A stretch of DNA of 64,000 nucleotides from Chryseobacterium daecheongense (lineage in GTDB: Bacteria > Bacteroidota > Bacteroidia > Flavobacteriales > Weeksellaceae), in assembly GCA_027920525.1 (NCBI GenBank), contig CP115858.1, positions 3,782,001 to 3,846,000 of the forward strand. Direction: 5' to 3'. Below the pieces are notes generated by a model. The model searched no databases. It saw nothing but the letters and a program-made list of their open reading frames with translations, and was not told the origin of the DNA. Below, one piece after another: positions 1 to 7,749 of this stretch (position 1 is its first letter; each line of letters opens with the position of its first letter). The position numbers were made by a program, and so were the translations under genes.

Positions 1-1
1 G

Positions 2-571
2 AGAAATATATCTATTCCTAATGTAGTTGGCTTAACGGTAAAAGAGGCCAGAGCATTAATTACAAGAAGTATGTTTGAAGTAGGACTGGTAGAACATGAA
101 GATGGAGGTAAAGATGAATCTGATATTATCTATTATCAGGATCCTGCTGCAGGAGATGTAAGAGATCAGGGAATGCAGATGGACCTCTGGGCAAGTAAAA
201 AGACTCCGGCAGAATTGCGCTCTAAAATAGAAGAGCTGAACTCCGTATACCGTATGAAGGTAGATACTTCGTTGCCACCTATACAATATGAAGAAGTTCC
301 TGTTCATCAGCAGCCTGTTTACGAACCAGTTCCTGTACCACCAGTGGTTCATAAAAAAATTGAACCTGCTAAAACGGAAGTTTCTAAAACTCCGGTTTCA
401 AAACCTGCGACTGCTGATACGAAGCCGAAAACAACAACCGAAAGTAAACCTAAGAGTACAACAACCAATACTCCTGCGGGAAATAATAATGCTGGAAATA
501 ACAAAACAGCAACAAATGGTACACAACAACCAGCTCAAAAGCCAAAGGCTAAGAAAGTTGTAGTAGAGTAG
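2..571 (+). CDS. PASTA domain-containing protein, 3' part only
   Basis: The frame is open from the first bases of the window, so the start lies upstream. The visible residues begin with a PASTA repeat (IPNVVGLTVKEA at the front, closing with YYQDPAAGDVRDQG), the beta-lactam/muropeptide-type module used in cell-envelope proteins. It is followed by a charged stretch and a Pro/Lys/Thr/Asn-rich low-complexity tail of about 80 residues ending in basic residues, probably disordered. In flavobacteria PASTA proteins of this type are small membrane-anchored envelope proteins rather than kinases; the kinase part, if any, is not in view. The gene lies directly upstream of an RluA-family gene and ends at a hairpin terminator. 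Substrate unknown. Confidence 0.8.
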   Translation, partial: RNISIPNVVGLTVKEARALITRSMFEVGLVEHEDGGKDESDIIYYQDPAAGDVRDQGMQMDLWASKKTPAELRSKIEELNSVYRMKVDTSLPPIQYEEVPVHQQPVYEPVPVPPVVHKKIEPAKTEVSKTPVSKPATADTKPKTTTESKPKSTTTNTPAGNNNAGNNKTATNGTQQPAQKPKAKKVVVE

Positions 572-594
572 TTACCATTTATTATTAAAAATAC

Positions 595-628
595 AGGCTT
601 CAACTTATCATGTTGAAGCCTTTTGTGT
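595..628 (+). terminator. Rho-independent terminator after the PASTA gene
   Basis: A 10-bp perfect stem (AGGCTTCAAC with GTTGAAGCCT, 7-nt loop) is followed by TTTTG. It sits 24 nt after the PASTA stop codon and 15 nt before the next start codon, so it separates the two genes. Confidence 0.8.
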
Positions 629-642
629 AAAAAATAAAAATC

Positions 643-1707
643 ATGACAGAAGATAACGAGGATTTTTTTGATGAAGAATTATTGGATTCCAACAATATTG
701 ATATTGATGAGGAAAATAAAGGACTGTATGAGCATTTCAATATTACTGTCGATAAAAACCAGGAGCCTTTAAGAATAGATAAGTTTTTACTGATTTTCAG
801 GCAGAATTCTTCAAGAAATAAAATTTCACAAACATGCAGAGCAGGTAACGTTGTCGTAAACGGAACTCCTGTAAAACAGAATTACCGTGTAAAGCCGGGA
901 GATCAGATTTCTGTTCTACTGGCCCATCCTCCGAGAGAAAATGTAATTATCCCTCAGGATATTCCGATCAATATTGTTTATGAGGATGATGATCTTGTTG
1001 TTGTAGATAAAGAACCAGGAATGGTTGTGCATCCCGGATTTGGAAACTGGGATGGTACTTTGGTAAATGCTCTTGCATTTCATTTTGCCAAAAATGGTGA
1101 GAAATCTGATCTGGATAGAGTAGGCCTTGTTCACAGGATTGATAAAGATACCTCGGGTCTACTGGTTATCGCCAAGAATGAATATGCATTAAGCTTCCTT
1201 GCCAAACAATTTTTTGACAGAAAGACGAAAAGATTATATTGGGCTTTTGTATGGGGGAATGTACAGGATGATGAAGGTACTATTCGGGGGCATATAGGGC
1301 GTCACCCTAAGAACAGGATGCAGATGTCGGTTTACGAGGATGGAAGCCACGGGAAGCATGCGGTTACGCATTATAAGGTTTTGGAAAGATTCAGATATAT
1401 GACCTGGGTAGAATGTAAACTGGAAACGGGAAGAACCCATCAGATCAGGGCTCATTTTAAACATATTGGCCATACCCTTTTCAATGATGAAAGATATGAA
1501 GGTCATACGCCTTTAAGAGGAGTGAATTTACCTAAATATAAGCATTTTATTAAAAATGTTTTCGAAATCCTGCCAAGACATGCACTTCATGCCCATACCT
1601 TAGGTTTTATACATCCTACCACTAAACAGGAATTGTATTTTGAAAGCCCAATGCCTCAAGATATGGCGGATGCTGTAAAAAAATGGAGAAATTATTTGGA
1701 AAACTAA
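643..1707 (+). CDS. RluA family pseudouridine synthase
   Basis: Isomerises uridine to pseudouridine in RNA, most likely 23S rRNA (RluD/RluC type). An acidic N-terminal extension (about residues 1-40) precedes an S4 RNA-binding domain (about 45-110, DKFLLIF to VKPGDQI). The catalytic domain carries the family motif HRIDKDTSGLL with the catalytic Asp at residue 167, and GRTHQIRAH further on. At 354 residues it is a normal length for the S4-containing subgroup. It follows the PASTA gene but is separated from it by a terminator, so it probably has its own promoter, which I do not see clearly. The exact target uridine cannot be deduced from sequence alone. Confidence 0.93.
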   Translation: MTEDNEDFFDEELLDSNNIDIDEENKGLYEHFNITVDKNQEPLRIDKFLLIFRQNSSRNKISQTCRAGNVVVNGTPVKQNYRVKPGDQISVLLAHPPRENVIIPQDIPINIVYEDDDLVVVDKEPGMVVHPGFGNWDGTLVNALAFHFAKNGEKSDLDRVGLVHRIDKDTSGLLVIAKNEYALSFLAKQFFDRKTKRLYWAFVWGNVQDDEGTIRGHIGRHPKNRMQMSVYEDGSHGKHAVTHYKVLERFRYMTWVECKLETGRTHQIRAHFKHIGHTLFNDERYEGHTPLRGVNLPKYKHFIKNVFEILPRHALHAHTLGFIHPTTKQELYFESPMPQDMADAVKKWRNYLEN

Positions 1708-1727
1708 AAATATATTGAGATTTTTTT

Positions 1728-1735
1728 TATATTTG
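1728..1735 (+). promoter_or_regulatory. -7 promoter element for the PorP/SprF-like gene
   Basis: TATATTTG fits the Bacteroidetes -7 consensus TAnnTTTG. No well-spaced TTG is visible upstream. The implied transcript start near 1741 argues against the TTG at 1741 as start codon and for the ATG at 1759. Confidence 0.5.
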
Positions 1736-1758
1736 TTGAATTGAAATCAAGATTTGTT

Positions 1759-2709
1759 ATGAGAAAACTATATGCTATAGTGTGTTTGGCTCTTTTGTCA
1801 AATGCATACAAAGCACAAGAAACACTACCATATTATCAACAATATCTTTTGGATGGTGAGTTCCTGTTCAACCCGGCACAATACGGTAAAACAGATTATG
1901 TTCAGCTCAACCTCAATTATCAACAGCAATTTTCAAAATTTAATGAGTCTCCTAATGTGCAGTCAGTAGGGATCAATGCTAACATTTTTGATAGAGTTGG
2001 TGCAGGGATATCTGTTTTTAGAGATAGTAATGGTCCTATTTCAGCAGGAGGTATTACAGCGGGTGCTTCATATTTTATTCCGCTTAGTAGTGAAGGAGAG
2101 AGAAAAGATCAGTTCTCATTCGGTACCAGTGTTAGTTTTTACAATATGAATTTTGATTATACTAAAATCAATACTGAAGATGGGTATGATCCTTTATTGC
2201 AGGGTACGGAGAGTAATATTTTCATGGCATATGCCAACTTTGGTTTAGCCGCGACTTTTAGAAATATCTTTGCCGGAGTATCGGTTAATGATATTGCTTT
2301 GACGAATGACGAATCTATTGTGAATGGTCGTGAGCCTTCTCCTATCAAGTTCTTCTTAAACTTAGGATATGACTGGCATTTCGCAGATAATATGTACGTT
2401 ACACCATCTGCATTAATCAATTTGAATACGAATTCTACAAGAACAATTGATTATAACTTGATGGCCACATTCTTTAATGATATCAATTCATTCTCTTTTG
2501 GGGTAAGTTACAGATCAGTTCAGAACAGATTTGATAACCAGCAATTAAGTATTTCACCACTAGTAAAAGTAAGATTCAATAAGTTTATGATCGGAGCAAC
2601 TTATAATTTAGGTTTGTCTGATATTCAGACTTATGGAGGAAACAGCTTTATGATCGGATTGGGTTATAACTTCGATAACTTTATTAATCATAGAGGATAT
2701 AGATATTAA
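1759..2709 (+). CDS. PorP/SprF family type IX secretion membrane protein
   Basis: Outer-membrane beta-barrel of the PorP/SprF family; family members work with the type IX secretion and gliding machinery or anchor surface proteins. The chosen ATG gives a clear signal peptide (MRKLYAIVCLALLSNAYKAQ, cleavage near residue 19). The mature part begins PYYQQYLLDGEFLFNPAQYG, matching the family's 'NPA' start, and then alternates amphipathic beta strands to a C-terminal GLGYNFDNFINHRGYRY. 316 residues is typical. An in-frame TTG at 1741 would add six residues but lies at the probable transcript start. The gene stands alone: promoter element upstream, terminator downstream. Which family paralogue it is cannot be told; these genomes carry several. 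Confidence 0.9.
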   Translation: MRKLYAIVCLALLSNAYKAQETLPYYQQYLLDGEFLFNPAQYGKTDYVQLNLNYQQQFSKFNESPNVQSVGINANIFDRVGAGISVFRDSNGPISAGGITAGASYFIPLSSEGERKDQFSFGTSVSFYNMNFDYTKINTEDGYDPLLQGTESNIFMAYANFGLAATFRNIFAGVSVNDIALTNDESIVNGREPSPIKFFLNLGYDWHFADNMYVTPSALINLNTNSTRTIDYNLMATFFNDINSFSFGVSYRSVQNRFDNQQLSISPLVKVRFNKFMIGATYNLGLSDIQTYGGNSFMIGLGYNFDNFINHRGYRY

Positions 2710-2732
2710 TCAATTTAATTTAAATAAATTTG

Positions 2733-2759
2733 AGCTCTGAATTTTTCAGAGCTTTTTTT
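2733..2759 (+). terminator. Terminator whose T-tract touches the hemW start codon
   Basis: A 9-bp perfect stem (AGCTCTGAA with TTCAGAGCT) is followed by seven T. The final T is at 2759 and the ATG of the next gene starts at 2760, so the terminator for the PorP/SprF-like gene forms the complete leader of hemW. Confidence 0.8.
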
Positions 2760-3884
2760 ATGATTTATATTCACATTCCTTTTTGTAAACAAAAGTGTAG
2801 TTATTGTAATTTTCATTTTTCAACATCTTTACAGTCTAAAGATGAGGTGCTTTCTGCTATTAAGAAAGAACTTTTTTTAAGGAAAGATGAATTACATAAT
2901 AAAACACTACAGTCGTTGTACTTTGGTGGCGGAACACCTTCAATCCTATCAGGAGATGAGATCAATTCAATTGTTGATGAGGTATTGAAGTATTATAGTT
3001 TTGAAAAGGATATAGAAATTACTTTGGAAGCCAATCCGGATGATCTGGATAAGACCTTCCTGAAAGATCTCTCGAAATCACCGGTTAACCGATTGTCAAT
3101 CGGAACGCAAAGCTTTTTTGATGATGACCTTAGGTTGATGAACCGTGCTCATAATGCTTCACAGGCAGAGGATTCTATTAAGAGAGCACAGGATTTCGGT
3201 TTTGAAAATCTGAGTATTGATCTGATCTATGGATCTCCCACTTCTAATTTGGAAATCTGGAAAGAAAATCTGAATAAAACAATTGCCCTGGATGTTCCTC
3301 ATATCTCTTCTTATGCACTGACCGTAGAGCCTAAGACGGTATTGAATGACTGGATTTTGAAAGGGAAAGTGGCTACACCAAAAGAAGAAAAGCAAAATAG
3401 AGAGTTCTACTATTTGTCAGACTTTTTAAAAGACAATGGTTTTGATCATTATGAGGTATCTAATTTTGCTAAACCAGGATTTTATTCAAGGCACAACTCG
3501 TCCTATTGGAAGTACAAAGAATATTTGGGACTAGGACCCTCAGCCCATTCATATAACGGAGCTGACGTGAGAAGTTGGAATGTCGCAAATAATCAGCTTT
3601 ATATAAAGAAGCTGAATTCAAATTCTTTGGCTAAAGAAACTGAAATTCTATCGCAGGAAGACCAGTTTAATGAGATGATCATGATCGGATTACGGACGAT
3701 ATGGGGAGTGGACCTGGATAAACTGAAGAATAAGTTTTCTCCTGAAATAGTTGAGAAATTTCATCAGGAGATTAAAGAAAAGATAGCTGACGGCATACTT
3801 GTTATTGAAAATAATCATTTGAAAATACCGGAAAAGCACTGGTTTATGGCGGATGGAATTGCTTCAGATCTGTTCCTGATTTGA
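2760..3884 (+). CDS. hemW: Radical SAM family heme chaperone HemW
   Basis: HemW binds heme and transfers it to respiratory proteins; older annotation calls the family oxygen-independent coproporphyrinogen III oxidase-like. The protein starts MIYIHIPFCKQKCSYCNF: the CxxxCxxC cluster (Cys9, Cys13, Cys16) that binds the 4Fe-4S/SAM centre, followed by one Phe spacing typical of HemW. The GGGTPS SAM-contacting motif lies near residue 57, and EANPDD and SIGTQSF follow as in the family. 374 residues is the normal length. The ATG at 2760 is chosen over an in-frame TTG at 2730 because conserved HemW proteins begin within a few residues of this Met. The start codon directly follows a terminator hairpin, which is odd (see findings). 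Confidence 0.94.
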   Translation: MIYIHIPFCKQKCSYCNFHFSTSLQSKDEVLSAIKKELFLRKDELHNKTLQSLYFGGGTPSILSGDEINSIVDEVLKYYSFEKDIEITLEANPDDLDKTFLKDLSKSPVNRLSIGTQSFFDDDLRLMNRAHNASQAEDSIKRAQDFGFENLSIDLIYGSPTSNLEIWKENLNKTIALDVPHISSYALTVEPKTVLNDWILKGKVATPKEEKQNREFYYLSDFLKDNGFDHYEVSNFAKPGFYSRHNSSYWKYKEYLGLGPSAHSYNGADVRSWNVANNQLYIKKLNSNSLAKETEILSQEDQFNEMIMIGLRTIWGVDLDKLKNKFSPEIVEKFHQEIKEKIADGILVIENNHLKIPEKHWFMADGIASDLFLI

Positions 3885-3894
3885 TTGTAAAAGT

Positions 3895-3927
3895 TTGATG
3901 TAATACTGGTGAAATTCATTATTTTTG
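3895..3927 (+). promoter_or_regulatory. Promoter of murI
   Basis: TTG at 3895-3897 and TATTTTTG at 3920-3927 are separated by 22 nt, fitting the Bacteroidetes sigma-A pattern. Transcription would begin about 3932, which rules out translation from the TTG at 3925 and supports the TTG at 3946. Confidence 0.65.
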
Positions 3928-3945
3928 TATAAAATTTCAACTCTT

Positions 3946-4776
3946 TTGAAAACTAAGAAACAAGATTATTCGCATCTTTCGGCTAAACAACCTATCGGAA
4001 TTTTTGATAGTGGTGTAGGAGGTTTAACCGTTGCTAAAGAAATTAAAAGGCTTCTTCCTCATGAAGATCTTATTTACTTTGGTGATACCAAGCACCTTCC
4101 TTACGGAGAAAAGTCTCGTGAAGCTATTATAGAATATTCTACCAAAATCACAAATTTTTTATTGGAGCAGAATTGTAAAGCAATTGTTATCGCCTGTAAT
4201 ACAGCAACAGCAAATGCTCTTAATGAAGTGATGCAGACAGTTGCCGGAAGAGTTCCTGTTATTGATGTTATTAATCCGGTTGCAGAGAAGGTATCTTATG
4301 AGATCCACACCAATGTTGGAGTGATTGCTACAAAAGCAACTGTGAATTCAGGGCTGTATAAAAAAAGTATAAGAAAGCATAATAAATGGATCAAAGTGGA
4401 TGAGCTGGCAACTCCGTTGCTGGTTCCTGCCATTGAGGAAGGATTTAAAAACCATCCGATTACACATGCGATCATTTACAATTATTTAAGCAATAACAAG
4501 CTAAAAAATATTGAAACATTGATATTAGGATGCACTCATTATCCTTTATTAATTGATGAGATCAAACAATATTACGGAAACCGTGTTCGTGTTATCGATT
4601 CCCCGAATATCGTGGCAAGCCATTTGAAAATTATTCTGGATAAATACAATCTTTTAAACGATCTTAATGCCAAGCCAAATTATCACTTTTATCTTTCGGA
4701 TCTGACGAAGAATTTCGAAAAGATATCCAAAAAGTTCTTTGGTAAAAGTATTGACCTGGAATTGAAAGTATTATAA
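3946..4776 (+). CDS. murI: Glutamate racemase
   Basis: Converts L-glutamate to D-glutamate for peptidoglycan precursors in the cytoplasm. The opening GIFDSGVGGLTVAKEI is the family signature. The two catalytic cysteines are visible: Cys84 in ACNTATAN and Cys196 in LGCTHYP (numbered from the TTG at 3946). 276 residues is normal. There is no ATG near the front: the first in-frame start after the promoter is TTG at 3946, giving a leader of about 14 nt. A rarer start codon on an essential cell-wall gene may keep expression low. The gene ends at a bidirectional hairpin shared with the nitroreductase gene on the other strand. Confidence 0.93.
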   Translation: MKTKKQDYSHLSAKQPIGIFDSGVGGLTVAKEIKRLLPHEDLIYFGDTKHLPYGEKSREAIIEYSTKITNFLLEQNCKAIVIACNTATANALNEVMQTVAGRVPVIDVINPVAEKVSYEIHTNVGVIATKATVNSGLYKKSIRKHNKWIKVDELATPLLVPAIEEGFKNHPITHAIIYNYLSNNKLKNIETLILGCTHYPLLIDEIKQYYGNRVRVIDSPNIVASHLKIILDKYNLLNDLNAKPNYHFYLSDLTKNFEKISKKFFGKSIDLELKVL

Positions 4777-4780
4777 TATA

Positions 4781-4814
4781 AAAAAGCTGTTACAAGGAAT
4801 GTAGCAGCTTTTAT
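4781..4814. terminator. Bidirectional terminator between murI and the nitroreductase gene
   Basis: A 13-bp stem with one G-U pair (AAAAGCTGTTACA with TGTAGCAGCTTTT) has A-runs on the left and T-runs on the right, so it can act for both convergent genes. Confidence 0.75.
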
Positions 4815-4834
4815 TTTAATCAACATTTAAAAAG

Positions 4835-5434
4835 TTATAGTTCTACTATTATTTTTTCTGATTTCAGTCTTTTCTTAGAGGTGATTGTCGGTTGATTAGT
4901 GTCCGTTCCGGATCTTTCTCCGATAGTGACAGCAAATAGAGTTTCATAAAGATCATTCTTCAGGATATTATCGTACTTGTCCGTTTCAATTCCTTCCATA
5001 GGAGTGGAATCTATTCCCATTTCGGCGCATGCAGCAAGCAATACACCAAGAGAGAGATATACCTGATGGGCTAACCAGGCCCGTATTGCAATGTCACCTT
5101 TAGGTTTTACCATCGTTTTATAGTAATTAATCGATCCTTCAGGTAAGTTTTCCTGAATTTGCTTTTCAAAATCTTCAACGTTTTTCAGAACCTGGAAGAC
5201 AATGAGTTGACTGCTGTCCAATACTTTCTCCTTATTAAAATAAGAAGCTTCAGCCAATTGTTCTTTTATTTTCTGATTATTTACAAAAATAAAATTCCAT
5301 GGCTGGCTGTTGATAGAAGAAGGGCTCAGGTTGAGGATTTCCTTTAATTCAAGAATTTGTTCTTCGCTTACTTTACCTTGTGGATTATACTTTTTCACAG
5401 TATACCTGGTTTTCATTTTGTTTAAAAAATTCAT
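4835..5434 (-). CDS. Nitroreductase family protein (NfsB-like NAD(P)H oxidoreductase)
   Basis: Predicted FMN-dependent NAD(P)H oxidoreductase of the nitroreductase fold. It starts MNFLNKMKTRYTVKKYNP, the 'RYTVKKY' FMN-binding front of the family; SPSSINSQPWNFIFV follows near residue 33 and the C-terminal half has the GVLLAACAEMGIDSTPMEG segment. 199 residues is normal; the enzyme should be a homodimer in the cytoplasm. Natural substrates of such enzymes (quinones, nitroaromatics, flavins) cannot be told from sequence. It is divergent from an HxlR-type regulator whose promoter interlocks with its own, so regulation by that neighbour (often in response to quinones, aldehydes or other electrophiles) is a reasonable inference. 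Confidence 0.9.
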   Translation of the reverse strand: MNFLNKMKTRYTVKKYNPQGKVSEEQILELKEILNLSPSSINSQPWNFIFVNNQKIKEQLAEASYFNKEKVLDSSQLIVFQVLKNVEDFEKQIQENLPEGSINYYKTMVKPKGDIAIRAWLAHQVYLSLGVLLAACAEMGIDSTPMEGIETDKYDNILKNDLYETLFAVTIGERSGTDTNQPTITSKKRLKSEKIIVEL

Positions 5435-5458
5435 AATTTTGTACTATATTTTTTATAG

Positions 5459-5489
5459 TTGCAAAACTAATTTAAGTTTAATAAATTTG
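5459..5489 (+). promoter_or_regulatory. Promoter of the HxlR-type regulator gene
   Basis: TTG at 5459-5461 and TAAATTTG at 5482-5489, spacer 20 nt. The expected start near 5494 leaves a leader of about 25 nt. It interlocks with the opposing nitroreductase promoter. Confidence 0.65.
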
Positions 5490-5492
5490 CAA
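5462..5492 (-). promoter_or_regulatory. Promoter of the nitroreductase gene
   Basis: On the minus strand the -33 element is TTG (5492-5490) and the -7 element TAGTTTTG (5469-5462), spacer 20 nt. The two divergent promoters share nearly the same 34 bp, giving a TTGCAAA-N20-TTTGCAA dyad. Confidence 0.65.
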
Positions 5493-5518
5493 GAACGGTC
5501 AAAAAGGATAGTAGTAAA

Positions 5519-5866
5519 ATGTATACAATAGATAATAAAACGTACCCGTGTTGTACAAGTATCACCATGAAGTTTATTGGTGGGAAATGGAAAGCAGTGA
5601 TTTTATACCATCTTATTGAGGGGGCAAAAAGATATAATGAGATCAGGAAAGATATTCCTACCATTACGGAAAGAACATTAAGCCTTCAATTAAAACAATT
5701 GGAGGAAGACGGTATTATCAGCAGAAAGGTTTATACGGAAAAACCGCCGTTAGTAGTGGAGTATGCCTTAACGGATTTTGGAAAGACGCTTCTTCCTGTT
5801 TTGAATGAAATTACAAGATGGGGAGACGAAGCCATTGCCAATTCCAAAAAAATAACCAGGAATTAG
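5519..5866 (+). CDS. HxlR family winged-helix transcriptional regulator
   Basis: DNA-binding regulator of the HxlR/MarR-like class. The front 'YPCCTSITMKFIGGKWKAVILYHL' region is the family hallmark: Cys residues that may sense oxidants or electrophiles (two adjacent Cys near residues 11-12) followed by the GGKW helix. The recognition helix is around ITERTLSLQLKQLEEDGII and the wing around KPPLVVEYALTDFG. 115 residues is the usual length. It is divergently transcribed from the nitroreductase gene with interlocked promoters, the standard layout for a local regulator and its target. Its stop codon overlaps the convergent rsmD stop by 4 bp. Confidence 0.9.
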   Translation: MYTIDNKTYPCCTSITMKFIGGKWKAVILYHLIEGAKRYNEIRKDIPTITERTLSLQLKQLEEDGIISRKVYTEKPPLVVEYALTDFGKTLLPVLNEITRWGDEAIANSKKITRN

Positions 5867-5879
5867 AGTTCCTGGTTTT
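5852..5879. terminator. Convergent terminator built into two overlapping stop codons
   Basis: AACCAGGAA and TTCCTGGTT form a 9-bp stem whose loop contains the stop codons of both the HxlR gene (5864-5866) and rsmD (5863-5865). A-run to the left and T-run to the right allow use on both strands. Confidence 0.7.
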
Positions 5880-6441
5880 CTGTATCTGATTGAGTTGGTT
5901 CAAAAAAGCTGAAACTTACGTTTCCATATTTTCTGGTATCTATAAGATTCGGGTGTTCAAATTTTAAGCGACTCTGATGCTCTATAATAAGAACTCCGTT
6001 TTCTTTTAGGTATTTATTGTTTAATACCAAAGAGATGATTTCATAGTATTTCTTCTCTTCAGTTTCAAAAGGAGCATCGGCAAAAACAATTTCAAAAGAT
6101 TTTTTATTTCTGAATTTCTTGAGCCAGTCCACCACGTCCCCTCTTTGCACATTAACCTGTAACGACATGTCCAGTTCGGATGCCGTAGAATTAATGAAGC
6201 TTGTATGTTTGGGGTTCATCTCTACAGAAGTTACATCCTGACAGCCTCTGGAGGCAAATTCTAATGAAATAGAGCCTATTCCTGCAAAAAGATCAAGAAC
6301 AGAGATCGATTGCATATCATATTTATTTTCCAGAATACTGAACAGAGCTTCCTTTGCAAAGTCAGTAGTTGGCCTTACATCAAAGTTTTTTGGGGCGGCA
6401 ATTTTTTTGGCTTTCCATCGGCCTGAAATTATTCTGTACAT
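5863..6441 (-). CDS. rsmD: 16S rRNA methyltransferase RsmD family
   Basis: SAM-dependent methyltransferase expected to make m2G966 in 16S rRNA. The start MYRIISGRWKAKKI and DVRPTTDFAKEALFSIL match the family; the SAM site DLFAGIGSISLEFASRG is intact. The catalytic motif IV, normally (D/N)PP(Y/F), reads DAPF here (FADAPFE), with the first proline replaced by alanine; this is the only unusual point. 192 residues is normal. It is the last gene of a minus-strand unit (phosphoesterase, Smr protein, DUF3822, rsmD), 70 nt after the DUF3822 gene. Confidence 0.9.
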   Translation of the reverse strand: MYRIISGRWKAKKIAAPKNFDVRPTTDFAKEALFSILENKYDMQSISVLDLFAGIGSISLEFASRGCQDVTSVEMNPKHTSFINSTASELDMSLQVNVQRGDVVDWLKKFRNKKSFEIVFADAPFETEEKKYYEIISLVLNNKYLKENGVLIIEHQSRLKFEHPNLIDTRKYGNVSFSFFEPTQSDTENQEL

Positions 6442-6511
6442 GTTGTTTAGATATTAGATTGTTGGTAATGGATGCAATGTCAGGTAAGACCTGGCGTCTG
6501 CAACCTGTGAC
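6442..6511. other. Short spacer with heptad-like repeats between the DUF3822 gene and rsmD
   Basis: The spacer contains two to three degenerate 7-nt units (TGTTTAG, ATATTAG, ATTGTTG, 6444-6464) of the same family seen in the nuo spacers, followed by short imperfect CAGGT/ACCTG inversions. No gene or clear promoter is seen. Confidence 0.35.
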
Positions 6512-7228
6512 CTAATTAAGTATAAAATTCTTATTAGGAACGTTATCATATACAATTTTCAGGTTCTTTACGAATTTTTGTAATTCAGAAATGAATGTTT
6601 CATTTTCAGTGGTTTCACCATAAGCATAGAAGTTGGTTTCATTGATCCCAAATCCTATTTTACTTAATGTGAACATTACAAAATAAAGAAAATCAACCTC
6701 AGAATTGACATCCAGATTATTGTATAAGATCAGTTTTTTATTATCAAGGGCAAAAAATTCACATTGGTTATGATAAAGGTTAATGTGGATTTCTTTATTG
6801 TTTTTATGGCTGATTGAATTCAGGAATTTTTCTCCTGAAAAATTAAAGTGAACGGGAACGGCCAGCTCCTTTATCTTTTTATAAAAGTTTTTAGGAAAAG
6901 TATAATAGAACTGAATCCTGAACTTTTTATTAAGGGACAGCATCAGCTCTTCATTGTCCTTATCCACAGGAGCATTGAATGCAATAAGTTCATACCCCGC
7001 CTCATGTTCTGAAAATCCTTCAGGCATAAGGGTAAAATGGTTCAAGGCTGAAATGACAGAAATCTCATCGAACCTTTGCTTTATTAAAACTTCATCCAGT
7101 TTCTCAGCGATAAAATTTTTAGGAGACTCTTCATTAACGAAATAAGATTTCTCTTCCAAAATGCTTTTATTCCTCGCAATTTGGTAGATTAATCCGTCTT
7201 TTGTAAAAAGTAAATTAAGTACGTTCAT
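6512..7228 (-). CDS. DUF3822 family protein
   Basis: Matches, from memory of the family, the Bacteroidetes protein DUF3822, which usually sits beside rsmD as it does here. 238 residues; no signal peptide, no membrane segment. The fold resembles an actin-like (ASKHA) ATPase half in general pattern (alternating strands and acidic turns), but no catalytic motif can be pointed to, so no function is assigned. The start MNVLNLLFTKDGLIY is 18 nt after the Smr-domain gene stops at 7247, consistent with one transcript. Confidence 0.75.
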   Translation of the reverse strand: MNVLNLLFTKDGLIYQIARNKSILEEKSYFVNEESPKNFIAEKLDEVLIKQRFDEISVISALNHFTLMPEGFSEHEAGYELIAFNAPVDKDNEELMLSLNKKFRIQFYYTFPKNFYKKIKELAVPVHFNFSGEKFLNSISHKNNKEIHINLYHNQCEFFALDNKKLILYNNLDVNSEVDFLYFVMFTLSKIGFGINETNFYAYGETTENETFISELQKFVKNLKIVYDNVPNKNFILN

Positions 7229-7246
7229 ATTTCTATTGCTGCAAAT

Positions 7247-7741
7247 TTAGTGAAATTCTACCATTACCGCACCTGATTGATGATGAAGTATTTCCTTATT
7301 GTAAAAATCCAGATCGGTCTGGCTTTCTAAAACATCTAAAACCATCCTTTGCAGAACACCGTCTCCAATGCCATGAACAATTTCCAACCGTTTAAGATGA
7401 TTTTTCCGGCAGAAGATCAATGTATCGATTAATTTTTCCTTTTGGAGGAAAAGTCTCTCGAATCCGTCATAATCATTTGGGTTTTTAACGAGATTATGAA
7501 AATGCAGGTCGAGAACCATATGATTTTTCTGATGTTTCTTTGAAGTGATTTTTTTGGGTTCAGCCTTTTTTACTACTTTTATATTATCATATATGGAAGC
7601 ATTTTTCGGAACCAGCTTTTCCTTTGGATACTGATGGGTAAAACCATATCCATCTTTAAGAACAACAATATTTCCTTTTACGGAAGTTACAACCCCGCTT
7701 AAATCTTCATCTACCACAGAAACCTGATCTCCAATCTTCAT
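7247..7741 (-). CDS. Smr/MutS2-type domain protein
   Basis: An N-terminal SH3-like barrel (about residues 1-50, KIGDQVSVVDEDLSGVV) is joined by a basic linker to a C-terminal Smr domain. The Smr signature residues are present: LDLHFHNL (LDxH motif, about residue 78) and IVHGIGDGVLQ (HGxG motif, about residue 121). Smr domains nick or bind nucleic acids; stand-alone forms are linked to ribosome rescue or mRNA cleavage in other bacteria, but the activity of this flavobacterial form is unproven. 164 residues. The gene starts 9 nt after the phosphoesterase stop. Confidence 0.82.
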   Translation of the reverse strand: MKIGDQVSVVDEDLSGVVTSVKGNIVVLKDGYGFTHQYPKEKLVPKNASIYDNIKVVKKAEPKKITSKKHQKNHMVLDLHFHNLVKNPNDYDGFERLFLQKEKLIDTLIFCRKNHLKRLEIVHGIGDGVLQRMVLDVLESQTDLDFYNKEILHHQSGAVMVEFH

Positions 7742-7749
7742 ATGTATTT

